Assembly (NCBI RefSeq): GCF_016125515.1
Contig: NZ_WGLO01000001.1
Span: 62,001-126,000 of the forward strand
DNA from: Hyphomonas sp.
Lineage (GTDB): Bacteria; Pseudomonadota; Alphaproteobacteria; Caulobacterales; Hyphomonadaceae
Reading direction: 5' to 3'
Length of the DNA: 64,000 nucleotides
Shown: positions 57,643 to 64,000 of the stretch, in pieces
Position numbering within the stretch: the first letter of the stretch is position 1
How the letters are laid out: the number at the start of each line of letters is the position of its first letter
Notes under the pieces: model-generated
Told to the model about the DNA's origin: nothing
Seen by the model: only the letters and a program-made list of their open reading frames with translations
Database searches by the model: none
Made by a program: the position numbers and the translations under genes

Positions 57643-59139
57643 ATGAGCCTCCGACCCATTGCTTCCGCCGCCCTGGCCCGTTTCGGCCTCCAGCCTGCAA
57701 CCTCCGGCCCGCTGGCCTGCCGCACGCCGCTGACCGGCGATATCCTTACCCATCTTGAGATGGCTGCGCCCGGCGAGGTGGAAGCCGCGATCACGGCCGC
57801 AAACGAAGCCTTCACGCGCTGGCGCGATGTGCCCGCGCCGCGGCGGGGCGAACTCGTCCGCCTGCTGGGCGAGGAGCTGCGCTCGGCAAAGGAAGACCTT
57901 GCGACACTCGTCACACTGGAAGCGGGCAAGATCCCGGCTGAAGCCGAAGGCGAGGTGCAGGAGATGATCGACATCTGCGACTTTGCCGTCGGCCTCTCGC
58001 GCCAGCTGCACGGCCTTACGATCGCCTCGGAACGCCCCGGCCACCGCATGATGGAAACCTGGCATCCCGCTGGCATCACCGCCATCATCACCGCATTCAA
58101 TTTCCCCGTCGCCGTCTGGGCCTGGAATGCGGCGCTGGCGCTTGTTTGTGGCAACCCAGTCATCTGGAAACCGTCGGAGAAAACGCCGCTCACCGCACTC
58201 GCTGTCTCGGCCGTGTTCGCCCGCGCCCTGCGACAGTTCGGGGACGCGCCCGCGGGCCTTTCGACTTGCCTGATCGGCGGACCGGATGTTGGCGCCGCGC
58301 TCGCTTCGGATCCCCGCATCGCCATCGTTTCCGCCACGGGCTCCACCCGTATGGGCCGCGCGGTCGCGCCGGTTGTCGCCGCGCGCTTCGGCAAGACCAT
58401 CCTCGAACTCGGCGGCAACAATGCCGCGATCGTCTGCCCTTCGGCCGATCTCGACCTTGCCGTGCGCGCCATCGCCTTTTCGGCGCTGGGAACAGCCGGC
58501 CAACGCTGCACCACGCTACGCCGCCTGTTCATCCACGACACGATTGCGGACCAGTTGATCCCGCGCCTCAAGTCCGCCTGGACCTCCGCCAAGGTCGGCA
58601 ATCCCCTCACGCCCGGTGTGCTGGTCGGTCCGCTCATCGATGCCGCCGCGGGGGAGGCCATGACGGCGGCGTTGTCCGAAGCTGCGGAAGCGGGCGGCGA
58701 CGTCTTCGGCGGCGACCCGGTCGAAACCGGTGGAGGCGTCTACCGTCGCCCGGCCCTGGTGGTGATACCCGCGCAGACCGGCCCGGTGCTGCGCGAGACA
58801 TTTGCGCCCATCCTTTATGTGATGCGTTTCACCAGCCTCGACGACGCCATTGCGCTCAACAATGCTGTCTCTGCCGGCCTGTCGTCTTCCATCTTCACAA
58901 CCGACCTGCGCGAAGCCGAACGCTTCCTGTCGGCGTCCGGTTCAGACTGCGGAATCGCCAACGTCAATATCGGCACATCCGGCGCGGAGATCGGCGGCGC
59001 ATTCGGCGGCGAAAAGGAAACCGGCGGCGGCCGCGAATCCGGTTCTGACGCCTGGAAAGGCTACATGCGCCGCGCCACCAACACGATCAATTATTCCAGC
59101 GCGCTCCCCCTCGCACAAGGCATCCGCTTCGACACCTAG
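57643..59139 (+). CDS. Aldehyde dehydrogenase, ALDH7 (antiquitin/piperideine-6-carboxylate) type
   Basis: The 498-residue NAD-dependent dehydrogenase has catalytic Cys289 in GTAGQRCTTLRR and general-base Glu255 in LELGGNN. IVNIG-like NVNIGTSGAEIGGAFGGEKETGGGRESGSDAWK at the end is the ALDH7 signature, cited here by its key EIGGAFGGEK block. The family oxidises alpha-aminoadipate semialdehyde in lysine breakdown. No other lysine-catabolic gene is adjacent. Confidence 0.9.
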   Translation: MSLRPIASAALARFGLQPATSGPLACRTPLTGDILTHLEMAAPGEVEAAITAANEAFTRWRDVPAPRRGELVRLLGEELRSAKEDLATLVTLEAGKIPAEAEGEVQEMIDICDFAVGLSRQLHGLTIASERPGHRMMETWHPAGITAIITAFNFPVAVWAWNAALALVCGNPVIWKPSEKTPLTALAVSAVFARALRQFGDAPAGLSTCLIGGPDVGAALASDPRIAIVSATGSTRMGRAVAPVVAARFGKTILELGGNNAAIVCPSADLDLAVRAIAFSALGTAGQRCTTLRRLFIHDTIADQLIPRLKSAWTSAKVGNPLTPGVLVGPLIDAAAGEAMTAALSEAAEAGGDVFGGDPVETGGGVYRRPALVVIPAQTGPVLRETFAPILYVMRFTSLDDAIALNNAVSAGLSSSIFTTDLREAERFLSASGSDCGIANVNIGTSGAEIGGAFGGEKETGGGRESGSDAWKGYMRRATNTINYSSALPLAQGIRFDT

Positions 59140-59151
59140 AAAGTCCGTATC

Positions 59152-60270
59152 ATGAGCGAACCCGAGACCAGGCCACCACTCATGCAGGTCTATGGCAGCC
59201 GGATATCCTACTATACCGGCAAGCTTGAAGCGTATCTCCGGTATCGTGGGATTCCTTATGACCTGAAGCCGACCGTCGGCAACGAGAAGAAACTGCTGTC
59301 TGGTGCGGGTGTCGTCCAGATGCCGGTCGTTGAGCTCACGGATGGCCGCTGGATGACGGACTCGACACCGATGATCGCCTGGCTGGAGTCCGGACAGTCG
59401 GCGCCGGGGATTTTTCCGGCCGATCCTCTGCTCAACTTCGTCGCGCTTCTGATCGAAGATTATGCTGATGAATGGCTCTGGCGGTCCGCTATGCACTATC
59501 GCTGGTCCTATCGCACGGATCGTCAGTACGCGGCTGAAACGCTTTACAACGAACTGATCAAGGGCGCGCTTCCGATTCCCCGGTTCATCGCGCTGAACCG
59601 GCTGAAAACGCGCCAGCGCGGCGGTTTTGTGCTGGGCGATGGGGTCAACGACAAGTCGCGGCCTCATGCAGACCGGACTTATCTCAACGCGCTCGATCAC
59701 CTGCAGGCGATCTTCGAGGTCAGGTCCTTCATCCTCGGCAATACGCCCACCATTGCCGACTTTGGCATGATGGGGCCAATGCTGCGTCATTTCGGTCAGG
59801 ACCCGACCCCGGCAGAGATTATGCGCAACCGGGCGCCGGCCGTGTATGAGTGGGTGGCGCGCATGTGGAACCTCAAGCCGGCGGAAGGCGCGCCCGATCT
59901 GATCGGAGCGGTCGACCCGTGCCTCGTGCGTTTCCTGACCGAGATCTGCGAAACCAATCTGGCGCAGCATCGCCAGAACGCCGCCGCGTTCGGACACGGT
60001 GACGGGCGCTACGATCTCACGGTGCAGGGGACCTGCTATGAGAAGGTGCCGGCGTCGCGCTACCGGGTCTGGTGTCTAGAACAGTTGCGCCGCGTCTGGT
60101 CAGGCCTCTCTGCGGACGTCCAGGCGGCGCTGCAGGCTCTGTTGACCGCGCCCGAAGCCACCATCCTGTGGGACTCCATATCGATCAAGCCGTCAGAGTA
60201 CGACGTCACAAGCGCAGCGCCGTTCAACAAGGCCATCAACGTCTTCGGAACCGGCGTTCCGCCGCATTGA
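59152..60270 (+). CDS. Glutathione S-transferase-fold protein
   Basis: The 372-residue product starts with a thioredoxin-like domain: MQVYGSRISYYTGKLEAYLRY, then VVQMPVVELTDG (cis-Pro) and TDSTPMIAWLE with the Ser/Thr of the glutathione site. A helical C-terminal domain follows, with SFILGNTPTIADFGMMGPM, the GST N-capping block. The C-terminus is about 120 residues longer than usual. Substrate unknown. It lies 12 bases after the dehydrogenase, so the two may be cotranscribed. Confidence 0.87.
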   Translation: MSEPETRPPLMQVYGSRISYYTGKLEAYLRYRGIPYDLKPTVGNEKKLLSGAGVVQMPVVELTDGRWMTDSTPMIAWLESGQSAPGIFPADPLLNFVALLIEDYADEWLWRSAMHYRWSYRTDRQYAAETLYNELIKGALPIPRFIALNRLKTRQRGGFVLGDGVNDKSRPHADRTYLNALDHLQAIFEVRSFILGNTPTIADFGMMGPMLRHFGQDPTPAEIMRNRAPAVYEWVARMWNLKPAEGAPDLIGAVDPCLVRFLTEICETNLAQHRQNAAAFGHGDGRYDLTVQGTCYEKVPASRYRVWCLEQLRRVWSGLSADVQAALQALLTAPEATILWDSISIKPSEYDVTSAAPFNKAINVFGTGVPPH

Positions 60271-60284
60271 GTCCCGCGCAGAGA

Positions 60285-61214
60285 TCAATTCCGTAGACGG
60301 AGTGTCCGGGCGGGTGCTTCACTCGCTGGGGCCGTCTCAACTGCGGTGCTGGGCTCCGCCTCTGGCGTTTCTGCGGGCGCCGACAGGGCAGCCACCTGTG
60401 ACGGGGCCGGCGTGTCTGCCAGCGCGTCCCAGCTGCGGGCCGGTTTGATCAGGCCTTGCAGCAGTGCAACATTCTGCTCGACCACCTTGGCCGGTGCGGC
60501 AACACTACTCACGGCCTTCATCTCATCGAACTTGCCTTGCAAGCCGAGGGTGAGGGCGAGGTTTTCGGTCACCCGCGTGCCGGCATCCGGATTGGCAGCG
60601 GCCTGGCGCAGTTTCGCCTCGGCGCCGGCGAGGTCGCCGGTCAGCAGCAGGGACAGGCCGTAATTGGTCAGCGTGGTCGTGCGGTTCGGCTCGAACTGCA
60701 GCGCATGCATATAAGAGGTCTGCGCCAGCCCATGCTGGCCCTGCTGGTCGAAGGTCGTTCCAAGCGCGGCCCAGGCCTCGGCGCGGTCCGGATCGATTTC
60801 CGTGACCCTGTGGAAAGCCCGGCCGGCATTGACGATATCGCCCGCAGACATCTGGATCCGGCCCAGCAGCATCAGCGCTTCAGGACTGTCTGGGTTCACG
60901 ATCAGCGCGCGCGACAGGATATCGACCGCGCGATCCTGGCTGCCGATCTCGCGCAAGGCGCGCGCGAACTCGATCGCGATGGTCAGGTCTTCCGGGTCCT
61001 TAGTGTTTTCCTTGGCCCAGAAATTCGCCCGTGTCAGCGGATCGGCGCGGTTAGCGGCGGCGCGTTCCTCGGGGGTGGCCGGTTTCATCGATTCGGCGAA
61101 CGCCCGGTCAGCGTCCTTGCGGGCGCTTTGTTGCGGGCTGGTCGCACAGGCCGACGCAGAGGCAGCAAGGGCAAAGGCAAGCAAGGCCAGAGACGTTTTG
61201 GCACTGGACATCAT
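60285..61214 (-). CDS. TPR lipoprotein, TadD-like
   Basis: The 309-residue product has a lipobox (ASASAC) and about five TPR units (AVDILSRALIVNPDSPEALML, AGRAFHRVTEIDPDRAEAWAAL, AQTSYMHALQFEPNRTTTLTN), then a Pro/Glu/Ala-rich tail. Length, lipid anchor and the RVTENLALTLGLQGKFDEM block match TadD, a periplasmic pilus assembly factor. It lies 3 kb from the tad operon on the other strand, so the link is likely but not certain. Start at 61214; a tandem ATG at 61211 is equivalent. Confidence 0.8.
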   Translation of the reverse strand: MMSSAKTSLALLAFALAASASACATSPQQSARKDADRAFAESMKPATPEERAAANRADPLTRANFWAKENTKDPEDLTIAIEFARALREIGSQDRAVDILSRALIVNPDSPEALMLLGRIQMSAGDIVNAGRAFHRVTEIDPDRAEAWAALGTTFDQQGQHGLAQTSYMHALQFEPNRTTTLTNYGLSLLLTGDLAGAEAKLRQAAANPDAGTRVTENLALTLGLQGKFDEMKAVSSVAAPAKVVEQNVALLQGLIKPARSWDALADTPAPSQVAALSAPAETPEAEPSTAVETAPASEAPARTLRLRN

Positions 61215-61338
61215 CAGGCTCCGTGTATGTATCGGCAGCATCAGATCACAGTGTCCACGACCGGGGTCAAAGTTCGGTTAACGCCGCTCAGGCCGATTTT
61301 AACCAGACCCGGACAGGCCCGCCGACAGGAAAGCGCCC

Positions 61339-62703
61339 ATGCACAAGAGTTTCACGACCACGGCTTCCAGCCCCGCCCGCATCTTCCTGTTCACCACGGC
61401 GAGCTTTTCAGTGCTCGAGAACGATACGTTCCCCGGCGCCCGCGCCATTGCGGCGGCACAAGGCTTCACCGGCGGGGCAGGGCAGACCGTTCTGGTGCCC
61501 GGCGCGAACGGGCGCACCGAGTCCGTGCTGTTCGGGCTCGGCAACGGCCGCGACGCTCTCGCCGTGGCGGCGCTGGCGGGCAAGCTGCCTGAGGGGGATT
61601 ACGAGATCGCCGAGGAGGGCGGCCAGCCCCTCGCCCACATCGCCGCGGCCTGGGCGGACGGCGCGTACCGTTTCGACCGCTACAAGTCCGAAAAGTCCAA
61701 ACCGCCGCGGCTCAAGGTGCCTGGCGGCAATGAGGGCGAACGCCTGTCGCGGGAGGCGGATGCAGCCGCCCACCTGCGCGACATGGTCAATACGCCCTCG
61801 GCTGACATGACGCCTGCCGGTCTCCAGGCCGAGATCGCCTCTCTGGCGGACAAATTCGGCGCGACCCTGACGGTTATTGTCGGAGATGACCTGCTCGAAG
61901 CCAACTATCCGATGGTCCACGCCGTCGGCCGCGCGGCCACTGCCGCCCCGCGTTTCCTCGAACTCGAATGGGGCAATCCCGATCACCCGAAGGTCGCGCT
62001 CGTCGGCAAAGGGATCACCTTCGATTCCGGCGGCCTGAACATCAAGGGCGGCGACGGTATGCGCATAATGAAGAAGGATATGGGCGGCGCCGCCCACGCC
62101 ATTGCGCTTGCCGAACTCGTCATGAGCGCCGGCCTGCCGGTCCACCTCAAGCTCTATGTCTCCGCAGCCGAGAACGCGATCTCGGGCAATTCTTTCCGCC
62201 CAGGCGACATCCTCTCCAGTCGCAAGGGCCTGACGGTCGAGATCGACAACACGGACGCTGAAGGCCGCCTCGTGCTCGGCGATGCATTGGCGCGCGCCTG
62301 CGAGTTCGATCCGGACCTGCTGATGGACTTCGCGACGCTCACCGGCGCTGCCCGCGTGGCGCTCGGCGCCGATCTCGCGCCGCTTTATACCGATGATGAA
62401 GCGCTGGCGGCGGACGTGCTCGCTGCCTCGGCGCGCACCGGCGATCCGGTCTGGCGGATGCCGCTTTGGGATCCCTACCTTTCGGACCTGAAAAGCCCCG
62501 TCGCCGATCTCGTCAATTCCGGCGGCAGCTTCGGCGGGTCGATCACGGCGGCGATCTTCCTGAAACAGTTCGTCTCGGCGAAAAGCTGGGCACATTTCGA
62601 CATCTGGGCCTGGCGCAAGGCCAAGTATGGCCGGCCGGATGGCGGCGCGCCGTGCGGCCTGCGCGCGGTCTGGTCGATGCTGGAGGCCCGTTACGCCGGC
62701 TAG
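61339..62703 (+). CDS. M17 family leucyl aminopeptidase
   Basis: The 454-residue product has the M17 catalytic core: GKGITFDSGGLNIKGGDGM with the metal-binding Lys/Asp, KKDMGGAA and NTDAEGRLVLGDAL with Asp/Glu ligands and catalytic Arg. NTPSADMTP precedes the catalytic domain. Cytoplasmic two-zinc aminopeptidase. It is the shorter PepA-like (PepB-type) form. Its stop forms a shared CTAG with the convergent TPR gene. Confidence 0.93.
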   Translation: MHKSFTTTASSPARIFLFTTASFSVLENDTFPGARAIAAAQGFTGGAGQTVLVPGANGRTESVLFGLGNGRDALAVAALAGKLPEGDYEIAEEGGQPLAHIAAAWADGAYRFDRYKSEKSKPPRLKVPGGNEGERLSREADAAAHLRDMVNTPSADMTPAGLQAEIASLADKFGATLTVIVGDDLLEANYPMVHAVGRAATAAPRFLELEWGNPDHPKVALVGKGITFDSGGLNIKGGDGMRIMKKDMGGAAHAIALAELVMSAGLPVHLKLYVSAAENAISGNSFRPGDILSSRKGLTVEIDNTDAEGRLVLGDALARACEFDPDLLMDFATLTGAARVALGADLAPLYTDDEALAADVLAASARTGDPVWRMPLWDPYLSDLKSPVADLVNSGGSFGGSITAAIFLKQFVSAKSWAHFDIWAWRKAKYGRPDGGAPCGLRAVWSMLEARYAG

Positions 62704-63380
62704 TCGAGCGGCGTTGCGACGCCGCTTTCGGCTTCAACCCGCATGGCTTCCCGCACGCGCCCGCGCACCAGAAGGGTGTCGATATTCTTCGGATCGGCGG
62801 CCATCGCGGCCTCGACGTCGCGCATGGCGAGGCCATAGCTGTGCTTGTTGAGGTGCACTTCGGCGCGCAGCTGGTGCGCGGGGCCGAAGCCCGGCGAATT
62901 GGCCAGCGCGAGGTCCAGGTCCGGCAGCGCCTTGTCCCAGTCTTCCGTCATCATGTAGGCGCTCGCCCGGTCGACCAGCAGGTCCACGGTTCCCGGCGCC
63001 AGTTTCAGCGCATCGGTAAAGGCAACGGCAGCTTGTTCAGACGCCCCCGCCATGATCCAGGCCTGACCCGCTTGCGACAGGTAGACCGCCCGCTGCTCCA
63101 GCGTGCCGCCATCGGTCGAATTGGCGAGCGCGACCAGCCGGTCTGCACCCGTTTCATAATTGCCGAGCTCGATCAGCGCGAGGGCGGTGCACTGGCGCGC
63201 GCCGGGGCGGTTGCCCTCGAACGTCCAGGCCAGCGCGTCTTCATAGGCGTTCTCGGGATCAACCTCGATCTTGGCGACGCAGGCTTCGAGCCGGGCTTCT
63301 TCCGCCTTGGCGAGTTCTGCGCCGGCGGATTGCATCATCAGCGCCGTACCGGCAGCAAAGGCGATCAAGAACATGGGCAC
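62700..63380 (-). CDS. TPR-repeat protein, exported, unknown function
   Basis: The 226-residue product has a short signal-like N-terminus (MFLIAFAAGTALMMQSAGA) and TPR-like helices: AVAFTDALKLAPGTVDLLVDRASAYMM, ALPDLDLALANSPGFGPAHQLRAEV and GLAMRDVEAAMAADPKNIDTL. One Cys pair is present. No named family; TPR scaffolds mediate protein contacts. Convergent with the aminopeptidase. Confidence 0.75.
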   Translation of the reverse strand: MPMFLIAFAAGTALMMQSAGAELAKAEEARLEACVAKIEVDPENAYEDALAWTFEGNRPGARQCTALALIELGNYETGADRLVALANSTDGGTLEQRAVYLSQAGQAWIMAGASEQAAVAFTDALKLAPGTVDLLVDRASAYMMTEDWDKALPDLDLALANSPGFGPAHQLRAEVHLNKHSYGLAMRDVEAAMAADPKNIDTLLVRGRVREAMRVEAESGVATPLD

Positions 63381-63437
63381 AGGACTCCGATCCGGCTATG
63401 CAATGCGCTTTAGGCAACGACGCATCCGCATTGGCAA

Positions 63438-64000
63438 ATGACAACCCCGCAATCTCTGCTTTTTGTTTTCGGTCTTGGCTACAGCGCCCTGCAGCTGGCG
63501 GAACGCTTGAAACCGGCTGGCTGGCAGGTCGCCGGCACCGTACGCACGCCTTCCAAGGCAGCAGCGCTCCAGGTCCAAGGCATCGCCGCGCAGGTCTGGG
63601 CGGGGGAGGAACCGGTCGATGTGCCAGACGGAGCGCACTGGCTGATCACACTGCCACCGGACGCAAAGGGCTGCCCCGCGGCACGCGCGGCAGGCGACAA
63701 GGCGGGCATGGCGGCGTCCATAAACTATCTATCGACGACCGGGGTTTATGGAGACCTGAGCGGCGGCTGGGCGTTCGAATGGAGCCCCGTCAAACCGGGG
63801 TCAGCCCGGGCTCAGGCGAGGGTCACGGCCGAAACCCAATGGCTCTCCGCCAGCGATGACCGCGCCCGGATCGTGCGCCTGCCGGGCATCTACGGTCCGG
63901 GCCGCTCACCTTTCGACCGTCTGCGCGATGGCACGGCCCAGCGGGTGATCCAGCCCGGGCAGGTCTTTTCCCGCGTGCATGTCGACGACATCGCCGGGGG
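63438..64000 (+). CDS. NAD-dependent epimerase/SDR family protein (3' truncated)
   Basis: The frame starts at 63438 (MTTPQSLLFVFGLGYSALQLAERL) and runs off the window with 187 codons visible. FGLGYSALQLA is the Gly-rich dinucleotide loop; INYLSTTGVYGD and RLPGIYGPGRSPFDRL are typical of extended SDR proteins of the YeeZ type. The catalytic Tyr is in TTGVYGD or close to it. Function beyond NAD(P)-binding is unknown. It diverges from the TPR gene with 57 bases between starts. Confidence 0.85.
   Translation, partial: MTTPQSLLFVFGLGYSALQLAERLKPAGWQVAGTVRTPSKAAALQVQGIAAQVWAGEEPVDVPDGAHWLITLPPDAKGCPAARAAGDKAGMAASINYLSTTGVYGDLSGGWAFEWSPVKPGSARAQARVTAETQWLSASDDRARIVRLPGIYGPGRSPFDRLRDGTAQRVIQPGQVFSRVHVDDIAG

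Overview
This window is a high-GC chromosomal segment from an alphaproteobacterium, most likely of the Caulobacterales/Hyphomonadaceae type. The evidence is a GcrA cell-cycle regulator, a Caulobacter-style Flp/Tad (cpa) pilus locus, a TacA-like sigma-54 activator, an OxyR/AhpC/AhpD divergon, and a meso-diaminopimelate-type MurE inside a compact division and cell-wall cluster. Genus is inference. I found no rRNA, tRNA, CRISPR array or intact insertion sequence.

Layout. 1-6 kb: a truncated serine hydrolase, an anchored OmpA-like protein, a translationally coupled DUF2332/unknown pair, a thiolase, an exported glutathione peroxidase and a dodecin. 6-15 kb: a PilZ protein, an M13 metallopeptidase lipoprotein and an RND tripartite efflux operon in the order outer-membrane factor, adaptor, permease. 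14.8-18.7 kb: a PhoR-type kinase, gcrA, an orphan ABC-2 permease and a Cys-rich lipoprotein. 18.7-21.4 kb is the odd part. It holds a stretch that folds like a structured RNA on the minus strand, a small zinc-ribbon protein, and an AT-rich decayed gene remnant behind uvrB. 21.4-30.7 kb: uvrB, DUF2200, PilZ, an ECF sigma factor, a sigma-54 activator, an MFS carrier and the peroxide-defence divergon.

31-44 kb is the dcw cluster: mraZ, rsmH, ftsL, ftsI, murE, murF, mraY, murD, ftsW, murG, a small membrane protein and murC. Most neighbours overlap by 1-8 bases, so this is one translationally coupled operon that makes lipid II from UDP-MurNAc precursors and builds the septal synthase FtsW-FtsI. 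A candidate promoter and three TGGG boxes with 10-base period (MraZ-type operator) precede mraZ. The cluster stops after murC: murB, ddl, ftsQ, ftsA and ftsZ are not here.

44-57.6 kb: a PLA2-motif lipoprotein, a UMF1-type MFS protein, then the Tad pilus locus. Two TadE-like minor pilins and a CpaC-N-like protein point left; flp, cpaA, cpaB, cpaC, cpaD, cpaE, cpaF, tadB and tadC point right. A TadD-like TPR lipoprotein lies 3 kb further on. 57.6-64 kb: an ALDH7-type dehydrogenase, a GST-fold protein, an M17 aminopeptidase, a TPR protein and a truncated SDR protein.
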